Assembly: GCA_035771175.1 (NCBI GenBank)
Contig: CM069605.1
Coordinates: 21,716,288-21,780,287, forward strand
Length of the DNA stretch: 64,000 bases
Direction: 5' to 3'
DNA from: Paratinospora sagittata
Lineage: Eukaryota > Streptophyta > Magnoliopsida > Ranunculales > Menispermaceae
Numbering within the stretch: the stretch's first letter is position 1; every line of letters begins with the position of its first letter. The notes below the pieces were generated by a model. The model did not search any database and was not told where the DNA came from. It was given only the letters and a program-made list of their open reading frames with translations. Position numbers and translations under genes: made by a program. Below are positions 11,576 to 22,348 of the stretch, one piece after another.

Positions 11576-13009
11576 ATGTGAGGATTTACCTTTTTCTTTT
11601 TTGCAGGTTCAGAGATAACTTTGACATGATTTCAACCCTGAAATCATTAAGTGAACTACCTTCACTTGTCATGGTTGCTTCAATCCAGAAACACACTAGC
11701 ATTACAACACTAGATAATGTTGGTTCTAACTGAGTAGAACACTTTACAATAAGCTCAGTACATAGCATTACAAAGATGTATAAATTGAAATAAGTAATGC
11801 TAAGATGAAATACACTTACAGTCCTTTACCTTTCAATGTTCGGTATTGCTCAAGTGCAGTTTCAAAAAGCATAAATGATGTGATATGAAAATCAGTGCTT
11901 CTTCAAAAATAATATAATACAAATAAAACATTGACGTAAAAAATGAAGGACTAGTGTAAATCAAAGACACAGACAGTTTTCAAAGAGATATAGAATATAA
12001 GTATGAAAACTTCTAGTTCAGTGTTCAGTAGTTGACTCAACTACTGATATAGTTCGATACGGTACTTATGATATGAAATCAAGTACAACTGTATATCTCG
12101 AACTATTTCTCAAATTCTTTCTTCAGCAAGATTGATATCAAGTAAAGATCAGTGTTGAGAATTTGAGAAGATACCAAATTAAATAGATTTTCAAAGATTT
12201 AATATAATTGAACTCAATATGAAAATCTTTTGAATGCGGAAAAGGTATCAGTGAAAAATACTTTGAAAGTTAAGATATTTAAAACACATTTTGACACAGA
12301 CTAACTTTCAAAAAGTGTTGGCATAATAAAAATTATCGACGAGTTGTTTGATCCTAAGTGCTGGTATTTATAGACTTAGTAAGACATAGCCGTTAAACAT
12401 TTGAAGTTCAAATAATATGAACGTTTACACACAACGACAGGTTCAAAGAGCTTTTGTTTTCTTCAATGGATTTTGAAACAGATGAAGATGACGATCAATC
12501 AATCCAGAAGACTTGATGTTTTTCTTTCAAAATGATTGCAAGTTGAAGCACGATTGAAAGACGACTAACTTTCAAAAAGTTATTTGCACAAGTGATAACT
12601 GTTAATGCATTTTTTTGAATGAATATCAGTTTTAGTATTTCTGTTTTTTCTTTTTGCTCTAAGGCAACACATACATATAAAAATACCGGAGGCACAATGG
12701 ACTTGGTGAATTTTGGCTCTCTAGGTTATTTCAAATACAACGTCTACATTCTTTCCCGAAATGGATCGATTCAGCTCTGTGCATATTACCACGACAATAC
12801 CTGAATCATCTGATCATTCACGAAAAAGGAATGTTCTGACAAAGTATTAGAACGTTCAAAAAGTTTTGAAAAGTTTTTGTACTGTTCTGAAACGTTTTGA
12901 AAAATTTTTGTTCGGTTCTAAAAAAGCTAACAGAAATAGTGTTAGTGTCAGAACAGTAGCATTGTTAAATTAGTGTCCTGACGCATAATATCAACTTTGT
13001 CATTTTGTT

Positions 13010-13570
13010 CCTTGAGGGAGTTCATGAAGCATAAGCGTCCTGCTGAATAGTGAAGTGAGGGCGTTACTAAATCGTAAGCGTCCTGACTTACTTTGATGAT
13101 TTAAACGACTCAAATCATGAGGGCACTACTTCGACAGTTAGTGTCTTACTTTGTTTTAAAAACGCATATACGCAAAAGGGTGCTACTCACAAGTAAGCAT
13201 CTTGAAATTTGAAAACTATGTTAAAACACAATTAAGTGCGTTGAAGGACAGTAAGCGTCGTAAAAGTTATTAAGTTGATTCTAAGAATGAGGGCGCTCCC
13301 ATACAAGTAGCATCCTGATAGTTTATTCAACTTATAACTATCAGCGTCCTTAAAGATAAAAATCAATTAAAAACTAAGAGAACTTCCAGTGAGCTGAAAC
13401 TAAGTCAGCGTCCTGACACTTTCAAAGGTTGACTAAAGGAAAACCGCTACTTATAAGTAAGCGTCCTTATGAATGAGTTCAATTCAACCTTGAGTGTCAT
13501 AATATTTTGTCAGCGTCCTGACTCATCAAGTCCGGGAGGGCACTGCTAAAACATTAGCGTTCTGAAAGAT
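13010..13570. repeat. Array of short hairpin units in SIRE U3
   Basis: About eight units each pair a block like agggcgct with a block like agcgtcct 10-25 bases later. Since agcgtcct is the reverse complement of aggacgct, each unit can fold into a small stem-loop. Units are spaced about 55-75 bases apart. The same array occurs in the three other SIRE LTRs of the window. Confidence 0.65.
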
Positions 13571-13949
13571 TCTGTAAAAACGATTTTTGATTTCTCGACT
13601 AAAGCTCGATAAATAACATGATATTTCTGGATTTAATCAAATATGCAAACGATTGAAAATCAATTCGATTAAAACATGCAGTCATGCATAGTGTTGAATC
13701 TAATGGCATAGAAGGTTCTACAACCTATTATAATCTAATCTTACTATCGAACATCTTCAAATGACCATGGTCCTCAAGTAGATCGTTAATACGTCCGCCA
13801 TACATTATTGATTCTTTTGAAGCCTTCAAGTAAGATTAGATATGCCATGTATGCAATAATATCATAAACAAAATGTGGTTTGTAATCATCAAAATATCTT
13901 TCATATTAGGGACATTCTCGTAAGGGACATGAGGATAATTGGTTCAACA

Positions 13950-13965
13950 ATCTCCCCCTTTTTGA
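13950..13965 (-). other. Polypurine tract of SIRE B1
   Basis: The minus strand reads aaaaagggggagat immediately before the LTR start TGTTGAACC. It would prime plus-strand DNA synthesis. A second purine-rich stretch, complement of ttccccccctttt, lies at about 14157-14170. Confidence 0.75.
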
Positions 13966-14264
13966 TGATTTCAAACACATTACTATAGGCTTTAAAGCAA
14001 GCTAATAAAATGATGTGATTATGCATGAGATGCAATTCTAATGATCCTTGTTCCATATGATATGAGTGTATTTCCAAGGAATGTACTGAAAACTCCACTA
14101 AGACCCTCCCTTAGTGTTAATCTCCCCCAGAATATATGATGCTTCAATGATATTACTTCCCCCCCTTTTGAAATATTAAAAAGAGTAAAGTATCATGAAA
14201 AATGTCTCCCCCTATATAAAGGTAAGTATCACAGATCAGTCTCAGAGAACATGCCAAGCTCTTT

Positions 14265-16252
14265 TCAAATGTGAACAAACTGGTCTTTTGGTAAGGCTTT
14301 AGTAAATATGTCAGCCAACTGCTCTTTGGTTTCAATGTGAGACAATATGACTTCCCTATTTTGCACATGATTCCGTAAAAAGTGATGTCTTATTTGAATA
14401 TGTTTAGTTTGGGAGTGCAATATAGGATTTTTAGATATGTTAATAGCACTAATATGGTCACACAAAATCTCCGCACATTGAACAAATATTTGATAATCCA
14501 GAAGTTGTTGTTTCATGCATAGAACTTGAGAACAACAACTTCCAGCTGCGACATATTTTGCTTCAGCTGTGGATAATGCCACTGAGTGTTGCTTCTTGCA
14601 AAACCAAGAAATTAAAGAATTTTCAAGAAAGTGATAAGATTTGGAGGTACTTTTCCTATTAGTTAGACTACTGGCATAGTCAGAGTCTACATAACTTCTC
14701 AGATCAAATGTAGTACATTTAGAATTCCAAATTCCTAAGTGTGTTGTGCCATTTATGTATTTGAATATTTGTTTGACACACTTTAAATGAGATTCTTTAT
14801 GTTCTGATTGAAATCTAGCACAAAGACAGACGTTGAACACAATGTCAGGTCGACTGGCAGTTAAGTACAACAGACTTCCCAATCATACTTTTATAAAGTT
14901 TTGAATTAATTGATTTACCTTTTTCAACATTTTCTAATTTGATTGCAGAGGTACAAGGAGTATCAATCGATTTCAAATTGTGCATTTGAAGATCTTTAAC
15001 CATTTCCTTAGCATACTTTGATTGGCTTATGAAGGTGTCTTTCGACATTTGCTTAATTTGCAAGCCGAGAAAGTATGTAAGTTCTCCCATCATACTCATT
15101 TCAAATTCCTTCTGCATTAATTTTGAAAACTCATCACACAATTATTTGTTTGATGCACCAAAAATGATATTGTCCACATATTTTTGAACAATAAGCATAT
15201 TATCATTATGGTGTTTGATAAACAGAGTTGGATCAAGTTTTCCCTTCTGAAACTTATGATCTAAAAGAAATGAACTCAGTCAATCATACCAAGCTCTTGG
15301 AGCTTGTCTTAATCCATATAAGGGTTTGTGGAGTTTGAATACATATTTCGGGTCTTGAGCATCCTCAAACCCTGGAGGTTGTTCCACATATACCTCTTCA
15401 TTGATGTATCCATTTAGAAAAGCACTCTTTACATCCATTTGGTATAAGGGAAAATCTTTGTAAAAAGCATAGGCAAGTAGCATCCTTATTGCCTCTAATC
15501 TTGCTACTGGGGCAAAGGCTTCTTCAAAGTCTATGCCTTCTTCTTGGTTGTACCCTTGTGCAACCAATCTAGCCTTATTTCGAATAATGATACCTTGTTC
15601 ATTCTTTTTGTTTCTGAAGATCCATTTTGTTCCTATAACAGATTGATGAAAAGATCTAGGAACTAATTCACATACTTTGTTTCGCACAAAGTGTCCTAGT
15701 TCTTCTTGCATAACAAGAATCCAAATTTCATCCTTCAATGCATCTTCCACTTTAATTGGTTCAAATTGTGATACAAAAGCAACAAGCTCTTGATCCTTTT
15801 GAATTGAAGCTCTAGTGGATGTACCTTTTCGTGGATCTCCTAAGATTTGATCTTAAGAAGACCTTGAAGCAACCTAGAGTTTTTAGAAGATTCTAAAGAT
15901 GTTTCAGGTTCAAGATCTATAATTTTGGTTGTCTTGGGTTCATCATCATCAAAATTTAATTGTTTAAATTCATCCTCAAGGCTTTTCTTATTTTCACTTT
16001 CATCAAAATTTATGTGAATAGATTCTTCTATAGTTTGATTAGAAATAGAACACTTCGTAGGTTCTACTGTGAGAAGAATATCCTAAGAATATTCCTATGT
16101 CAGATTTATGTTCAAACTTATCTAGATTTCTTTATCATTAAGAATAAAATATTTGCATCCAAATACTCAGAAGTAACTAACGTTGGGTGTTTTACCCTTC
16201 CATAGTTCATATGGAGTTTTATTCAAATCTTTTCTGATTAGAACTCTGTTCA
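14265..16252 (-). pseudogene. Reverse transcriptase and RNase H of SIRE B1 (pol 3' half)
   Basis: This is the C-terminal half of the copia polyprotein. Near 16250-16167 the end of the integrase region is seen (LNKTPYELWKGKTP). RT occupies about 15750-14880: [10 protein letters not shown] and [19 protein letters not shown], then [11 protein letters not shown], then [14 protein letters not shown]. The catalytic box reads YVDN at about 15172 instead of YVDD, and stops follow WYD and near CDEF, so the enzyme is dead. RNase H (14882-14265) has the copia pattern YVDSDYASS...KSTSK and ALSTAEAKYVA, ending with EQLADIFTKALP. The nested gypsy insertion at 16253 separates this from the rest of pol. Confidence 0.8.
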
Positions 16253-16619
16253 TGTCACGACGCCCCGGACGTAGGCTGACGTCATGACCGGCACAGCGTA
16301 CTATACACTGTACATCCTCATATACAGTGTATAATACACTGTCAGCCTTCACGTACTCTCACAAACCTTCCCAAATTGTACAGAATATATATTTTTTTTT
16401 TTATATACCACACATCACATCAAATCCCATATATATAGATGATTATTCCATTCACAGTGATTCCATTCATTCCACAAATTAAATTCTCACCAGATAAATA
16501 TCTATGATCATCTCATTTCATCATCTCAAGCATTATATAATCTTACCACACAACCCATCTAGGTGATATTACATATATATAGTGTGTGATAATTATACAT
16601 ATCAAAATAACGTAAATAG
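16253..16619. repeat. Left arm of long inverted repeat
   Basis: It pairs with 17599-17964. Differences noticed: ccgg versus cctg near the outer end, a one-base T-run length change, and cagtga versus caggga. The arm ends internally at cgtaaatag. Within it, tatacactgta and tatacagtgtata make smaller palindromes. Confidence 0.85.
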
Positions 16620-17444
16620 AATTTATTTCCTCCAAACAGACATACACATACCAGACAAGTTCCTTTTTCTCTTCGACTCAATACCTGAAAGATTGGAGGA
16701 AATGGGGTGAGCAAACAACAGCTCAGTGAATATAGTTCTTGAGATGGCAATTATATACATTTAAAGAAATATGACATTTAAACTCATTTCAAACATTTAT
16801 TCAACACATGCATCGTTCAACAAATATATCATACATGTCAACAACATAAATTTCATGCTTTTCAATCATACAATGCACAATCTCCCTCCTCCGCAAGGCA
16901 TGAGAGCGGGTCTAACCCTTGTATGGCCGTACAAGGTAGCCACAACCTCTCATTACCCAAGTAACAGTCATTTCAAAGGTCGCAACCCTTGTTAGGATAG
17001 GCCACTGACAATGAGGACTCGCAAAACCTCATCCGGGTCTAATTCCTAACGAAATGACGATGAGGAATCGCAAAGCCTCATCATTACAAACTCCACATGC
17101 TAAAAACAGTTTGCATGATCCATAAAACTCAATGCAGTTGTAATATCACATGCATACAATCGAACAGTTTATATGCGTACAATGCCATACAAAAACCAAC
17201 TCAAGAGAACTATACTCACAGTACAACACTTTCCACTTAAACCCAATCATCGTCGCTTTCGAGTCCAGCTCCAAGTTACATCCAATTAATTTAACCTGTC
17301 ACAATCACTCCATAATTTAATTGCATGTCTTCATATTTATGATCTTTAATTTCTCAACTCACTTCAAATCACTACTAATAAATCCCTTTAGGATTTAATT
17401 GGATTCACATCACTGGTCACATCACTGTGCACAGTACTATTCAC

Positions 17445-17547
17445 ATCACTCACTATATCACTATTCACTGTGCACTGTACACTGTCACTACTCACTGCAC
17501 TGTGCACTGTACACTATTCACTATTCAATGTGCACTGTGCACTATTT

Positions 17548-17578
<31 letters not shown>

Positions 17579-17590
17579 TCATCCGACACT
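17445..17590. repeat. Low-complexity cactattcactgtgcactgt repeat
   Basis: Short irregular units of cactatt, cactgtgc and cactgtac follow one another. It lies in the loop between the inverted arms of the palindromic LTR and accounts for the spurious open frames there. Confidence 0.8.
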
Positions 17591-17598
17591 ATTCATCA

Positions 17599-17964
17599 CT
17601 ATTTACGTTATTTTGATATGTATAATTATCACACACTATATATATGTAATATCACCTAGATGGGTTGTGTGGTAAGATTATATAATGCTTGAGATGATGA
17701 AATGAGATGATCATAGATATTTATCTGGTGAGAATTTAATTTGTGGAATGAATGGAATCCCTGTGAATGGAATAATCATCTATATATATGGGATTTGATG
17801 TGATGTGTGGTATATAAAAAAAAAAAATATATTCTGTACAATTTGGGAAGGTTTGTGAGAGTACGTGAAGGCTGACAGTGTATTATACACTGTATATGAG
17901 GATGTACAGTGTATAGTACGCTGTGCCGGTCATGACGTCAGCCTACGTCAGGGGCGTCGTGACA
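17599..17964. repeat. Right arm of long inverted repeat
   Basis: It begins ctatttacgttattttg, the reverse complement of the inner end of the left arm, and ends at the LTR terminus gtcgtgaca. See the left arm for differences. Confidence 0.85.
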
Positions 17965-17967
17965 ATA

Positions 17968-17980
17968 TTGGTATCAGAGC
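17968..17980 (+). other. Primer-binding site (tRNA-iMet type)
   Basis: ttggtatcagagc lies three bases after the LTR end. The tggtatcagagc core is the standard plant primer-binding site complementary to the 3' end of initiator tRNA-Met, and it fixes the right edge of the LTR. Confidence 0.85.
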
Positions 17981-19059
17981 CTAGATTTAAAATTTGTAAA
18001 AAAAAAGATAAAAGCTTTATGATATTATGATTGTTTGTATGGGTATACATATGGGTAGTCCTATTATGTTGAGCCTAATCCAATATGTTATCTTGACTGA
18101 GACTCACTTGTGTCGGTGAATTTAAAAGACCAGTCAAGATGAACAATGGAAATTGCTGATCAAGAAAGGATCAGAAGGCTGAAAGAAAAAGAACTGGATG
18201 TACTCCAGTGATAATAAATTATGCAGCTTATATATGACTAGGAACTACCAAACAACAAACGAAATGCACAGCTTATGAGCTTGTGGCAAAGTTGTAATAT
18301 GAGAATGACAGAAGCTTGAACCATTGATAGCTCCAGATGTGGATGCTAATGGTGTGCGTACTTCTGTACAAACAGATCTACTTAAGACGGAAGTAAAAAA
18401 AAAAAAAATAAAAAAAAAAATAATAAAAAAAAAAAAAAAGAAAAAAAAAAAGAAAAATAAAAATAAACTAAATATAAGGTCTCAATGATAAGCCAAATGA
18501 AATGAAAAGATATGTGAAAGTTATGAAAACTTTCAGGATAAGAGACTCTCCTATCTTATCTGGCAGTCTGATAGTAGACGGAGTAAAGAATTTGCGCCTC
18601 TGAGTGGAGACCATCTTAGAGAATGATTAAGTCTCTGAAAAATGATAAAGCAAGTTAGTTACGTTTCAGCTAACTGATGATAAGAGATGATAAAAAAATT
18701 GGTTAAGGACTCTTGAGACGATTAAGGCATGAGATTACTTACAGAAACTATTTTATGAGGGCTTCTATCATCATGCTGGCATTCATATAAGGCATAAGAA
18801 AGTTTATCTTGTTACAATGTAGTGACAATACAAACATGAAGTCGTATAGTTTATTTTTGAAATGATCACTAAGGATATTCTGAGAAGGATAAGGATCTAG
18901 AATAAATTGTGGTAGGCAACCTATAAATTTTGGGATAGCCAAAGCTGTGGTGAAATTGGTAATCCAAGCAATATTCGTGCGATAGCTTGCACTGTCGTTA
19001 GAAGTTGAATTATCAACACCAGTGTTAGGTAAAAGGAGGAATAAAGTAATGTAAGGAAG
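17981..19059 (+). other. Degraded leader and gag 5' region of the nested gypsy element
   Basis: No open frame longer than about 60 codons is found. There is a long A-rich tract at about 18398-18470. Sequence between 18480 and 19060 is probably decayed gag because it precedes recognisable gag at 19064, but similarity is too weak to assign domains. Confidence 0.4.
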
Positions 19060-19063
19060 AGTT

Positions 19064-19420
19064 GGGACACCTTCAAACGGTTGTTCTTACAGGCTTACGT
19101 TCCAGAGACTGAGAGACAGGCTAAGCAACTCGAGTTTTTGAATCTCGCACAGGGCACCATGTCAGTTAGGGAGTACGAGCTCAGGTTTAGGCAACTCGCA
19201 GTTTATGCCCTTGGGTTAGTTCAGACGCCGAGTGACAAGATTATGAGGTTCTCTTTGAACCTAAGGCCTGTGACTGATTTTGCCACAGTGGTCCAGAGGG
19301 CCAAACAATACAAGTTGGCTGAGCGGGTTGATGGTATGTCTACACGGGCAGCTCCAGCACGCCGGAGGCACCTGCAGCCAGCACTTGTTGACTTTGGAGT
19401 CGGAGTTACTATTGGTTAGC
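19064..19420 (+). pseudogene. gag fragment of the nested gypsy element
   Basis: The translation carries the core of the chromovirus-type Retrotrans_gag domain: FLQAYVPETERQAKQLEF, then LAQGTMSVREYELRFRQL, then a D.ATVVQRAKQYKLAE stretch typical of the C-terminal side. The N-terminal part and the zinc knuckle are not recognisable and a stop closes the frame at 19417. A 30-bp stretch (ctcctgttcagccgcatgct...) is duplicated at about 19449-19478 and 19507-19536 just downstream. Confidence 0.75.
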
Positions 19421-19589
19421 AAGCCTGTCGGAGTTCCTATGCATCTGCACTCCTGTTCAGCCGCATGCTTGTCGGTTTCATCGCACGCCATTCTTGAGCC
19501 GCACGCTCTCCTGTTCAGCCGCATGCTTGTCGGTTGTTCAACACGCTTGTCAGTTCGTTTATGTGAGTTATACTACTGCTAGTCTGGTT

Positions 19590-19755
19590 TTCTGGGGGTG
19601 GTGGAGTTGGTGATTGAGTTTGTTGGAGGCTGAGATTTTCTGGGCATTAAAAGGAGAAGATAGTAAAGGAAGAGAGAAAGAAGAAAAGAAATATTATGGC
19701 AGGAGGAGAAGGAGGAGCAGCTCCGGCGCCAAAACAGGATGAGTATCAATGCTCA
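19590..19755 (+). pseudogene. Possible captured first exon of a nucleobase-ascorbate transporter gene
   Basis: A purine-rich 5' UTR-like stretch leads to an ATG at 19696 opening MAGGEGGAAPAPKQDEY. From memory of the family, plant nucleobase-ascorbate transporters start with MAGGG.APAPK plus an acidic residue pair, and the similarity stops at about 19752, where a first exon could end. It lies between gag and integrase of the nested gypsy element, where protease and RT should be. The match is short and low-complexity (Gly, Ala, Pro), so chance is possible. Confidence 0.35.
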
Positions 19756-19919
19756 ATCCACTTTAGATTATACTTTATTATTAACAGATTGGCAATTTCA
19801 TCCTCGTTGTGTTGATTAATTTGCTATTGGAATTAGAAGCGGAGAAACAACAGATTGTGATGCATGAAAATGGAGAGGGGATGAGTAGTACTGGTACTAA
19901 TCATGTGAACTTTGGAGGT

Positions 19920-20165
19920 TTGAATTGATCGCTTGACCAAGTCCGCTCACTTTCGACCGGTGAACACTAGGGATTCTATGGGCAAGCTGAGCAGACTCTA
20001 TATGCGGGAGATTGTCAGGTTGCAGGGTATACCTGTTTCTATTGTGTCGGATAGAGATCCGCGGTTCACATCGAGCTTTTGGAAGGCCATGCAGGCCCGA
20101 GTTGGTACTCATCTCCGTTTTAGTACAGCATTTCATCCTCAGACTGGCTGACAGACTGAGAGAAT
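19920..20165 (+). pseudogene. Integrase core fragment of the nested gypsy element
   Basis: The segment reads RLTKSAHFRPVN, then YMREIVRLQGIPVSIVSDRD (with the second catalytic Asp in VSDRD), then WKAMQARVGTHLRFSTAFHP and QTG, a stop, QTERM, which holds the catalytic Glu of QTER. The first catalytic Asp region is missing and there is a stop just before QTER. It would have inserted cDNA into chromosomes. Confidence 0.8.
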
Positions 20166-20397
20166 GATTTTGATGCTTGCGAGCATGCTCGGGTCTGCTA
20201 TGCTTGAATTTTGGTGAACATTGGAAGGAAGACTTTATGTGTGTAACCTTATGTGTATAAGCAACTATGATCATAGCATAACGATGGCACTTGATCATAA
20301 GCCTTATAGGCCTTGAAATTTATTATGGCTGACTCAGTTTTGCTAAGGGTCTTACTACAAAAAGGCCAAATGAAATTTGGGATGAAAAAGAAAGCTC

Positions 20398-20700
20398 ACA
20401 CCGCGCTTTGTTGGACCATTAGAGATCCTTGATAGGATAGGTCCATTGGCTTACCGATTTGCTCTACTGTCACGGTTGATAAGTATCAGGAATAAATTCT
20501 AGATATTGATGGTAAGGACATATCCTTCGGATTCCATATATACTCAACTCTAAGTTGGGGAGGATACCACGTATCAAGAAGAGCAAACATGGAAGCGGAA
20601 TATAAAATGCGGGAGTAGTTTTCTGGGATTGAGTATCACGTGAGGAATCGTCCTTTCTAAATTTCGAGTACGTCATTTACTTAAATTTACGGGGTGTTAC
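20398..20700 (+). pseudogene. Integrase C-terminus and end region of the nested gypsy element
   Basis: PRFVGPLEILDRIGPLAYRF (about 20404-20463) is the GPY/F module of chromovirus integrases. Downstream, broken sequence resembles the end of the polyprotein (a W.RE..MRE-like stretch near 20590-20620) followed by aatttcgagtacg, a decayed form of the aatttcgaggacgaaattt tract that typically precedes the polypurine tract. The element then ends at the TSD. Confidence 0.6.
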
Positions 20701-20706
20701 AGTTCA

Positions 20707-21710
20707 TTACATAGTAGGCAGTGTTAATAGCTTCATCCCAAAAATGATTTGCAGTGTTTATACTCATTAAGCATTGTTCTACACATTTCCTGCAGAGTTA
20801 TATTCTTTCTTTCAACTACACCATTTTGTTGTGGTGTCCTAGGGGCAGATAGATGATGCGTGTAACCTTGATTATTACAAAATTCTTCGAGATTTTTATT
20901 TACAAATTTACCACCTCTATCACTCCCAGTTATGTTGATTTTATATCCCTTTTCATTTTCAACTCTTGTACAGAATTTTATAAATGTTTCACATGCATTA
21001 GATTTATGAGCTAATAGAAATACTCATGTGAATCGAGTAAAGTCATCAACAATCACAAATACATATGATTTTTCACCTAAGCTTTGGGTTTTGGTTGGTT
21101 TGAAAAGATCCATGTGAATCAGTTCGAGAGCTCTAGAGGTTGATTGATGCCTCTTGCTCTTAAATGATGATCGGGGTATGCCTAACAAGTTCACATGGTT
21201 CACAAATCTTGTCATTTGAGTAAGTTCCATTCGGAATACCCTTGGCGAGATCATGTTTAACAATTCTAGATATGTTGTCCATATTAACATGAGCTAATCT
21301 TTTATGCCATAGCCATGCATCATTAAAAGAGATAGCAATTAAACATGTTACATTTTGTTTCTTCATGTCATTAAAGTTTGTGCAATACATATTCTTAAGT
21401 CTAGATGCCATAAATGCAACAGTTTTATCTGTATGCTTGACAGTGCACCTATTTGCTTCAAATGAAATGTCATAACCGTTGTCACATAATTGACTTATGC
21501 TCAAGAGATTATGCTTCAGCCCTTTAACATAAAGTACATCAGTTATGGATAGAAAATCTTTACCAATAGTTCTGATGCCTTCAATGTAACCTTTGCTATC
21601 GTCTCCAAAAGTGACCTTTCCTCCTTTCTTCTTTTCAAGGCTTAGAAATTTAGATTTATCTCCAGTCATATGCCTTGAGCACCCACTGTCTAGATACCAT
21701 ATATCTTTAT
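20707..21710 (-). pseudogene. Protease, GAG-pre-integrase and integrase of SIRE B1
   Basis: On the minus strand the segment begins with the aspartic protease active site WYLDSGCSRHMTG (about 21706-21664; DSG at about 21690), continues through the GAG-pre-integrase zinc domain (LLSISQLCD, then WHKRLAHVN, then CEPC at about 21190), and the integrase core with HMDLF (first Asp), a second motif SDRGG near 20930 and QQNGVVERKN near 20815 (catalytic Glu). Frame changes near 21190-21180 and stops near 20800-20710 break it. The nested gypsy element interrupts it at 20701. B2 carries a better-preserved copy. Confidence 0.75.
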
Positions 21711-21724
21711 TTTTGCAAATCTAC

Positions 21725-22120
21725 ACAACATAAAATATTTTTGACTTTGGTACCCATACAAGTTTGGGTCCATGCATGTTAGCATCAGTAAGAACAGATT
21801 TCCCAATCCATGCATATTTCTTTTTCTTTCTACTTATGACATTACATCTAAGTGTGGTATGACCTTCCCTATGACATTTGTGGCATGTTGGTCAGTAAAG
21901 TATTGTATTCCTTTTGTTTCGACCCATGTGTATAGCCTAGGCCAACTTTGTCGAATGCACATTTTTGTGATCCTAACATCATGTCAAATAACTTTTGATC
22001 ATTTGTGAATTTAATCATGGTGCAGTTCAGGTCTTCATTTTCTTTTCTAAGAGTTTCATTTTCATTTTTTAGTTTCGCAACAACTTTCTTAAGTTGTTCA
22101 TTATCTAGAGACAATATGTC
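21725..22120 (-). pseudogene. gag C-terminal coiled coil and second zinc knuckle of SIRE B1
   Basis: The frame 22114-21869 has a heptad-rich stretch (LKKVVAKLKNENETLRKEN), a likely coiled coil. After a stop, another frame piece holds CHKCHREGHTTLRC, a second CX2CX4HX4C knuckle (about 21895-21855), then a linker leading to the protease. A long Gag with a coil is usual for SIRE-type elements. Confidence 0.65.
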
Positions 22121-22348
22121 TAGCTCTTCTTGCTAGAATTCTATTTCCTCAAGAGCTTCTTCAAGACTATGCTTGAGTTTTTCATTCCTTCTGGTCTCTT
22201 TACTAAGTTTTGTCTTAAGTTCCTGAATATGAGTATAGAGCTCATTAAGTTCGTCAATGAGTTCAGATTTTGCTTTTGTGCTTGCCCTTAAACATAATGT
22301 AGCAATGTGATCTGAATTCGTTTCATCTTCGCTGGAGCTAGAATCATC

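Larger units (their letters stand above)
11052..13949 (-). repeat. 3' LTR of SIRE element B1
   Basis: On the minus strand it starts TGTTGAACC directly after the polypurine tract and ends near CCAGCA. The U3 half (13949 to about 12440) is about 90 percent like the 5' LTR of the same element by eye. The rest (12440-11052) contains roughly 800 extra bases and a different tandem repeat. A TATA-like ctataaata is present on the minus strand around 12366-12374. Confidence 0.75.
16253..17964 (+). repeat. 5' LTR with 366-bp inverted ends
   Basis: The LTR starts TGTCACGACG and ends CGTCGTGACA, immediately before the primer-binding site. Its first about 367 and last about 366 bases are reverse complements with only about four differences seen by eye. 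Gypsy LTRs of this kind commonly have 10-15 bp of inverted termini, so the length here is exceptional. The 980-bp middle part contains blocks like other gypsy LTRs plus low-complexity cactattcactattc repeats. Confidence 0.85.
16253..20701 (+). mobile_element. Nested Ty3/gypsy element with palindromic LTR
   Basis: The element is bordered by a perfect 5-bp TSD, gttca (16248-16252 and 20702-20706), and splits the integrase of SIRE B1. On the plus strand: LTR 16253-17964, primer-binding site ttggtatcagagc (complement of tRNA-iMet 3' end), degraded gag, a possible captured host-gene fragment, integrase, and a C-terminal tail. Protease, RT and RNase H are absent. The right end is ..cggggtgttaca, a typical gypsy LTR terminus, but no 3' LTR matching the 5' LTR is present, so the 3' LTR is almost wholly deleted or belongs to a different variant. 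Confidence 0.8.

Noticed and set aside
17399..17675. Two overlapping open frames rich in His, Tyr and Ser
   Set aside because: They come from the cactattcactgtgcac low-complexity stretch in the palindromic LTR; composition only.
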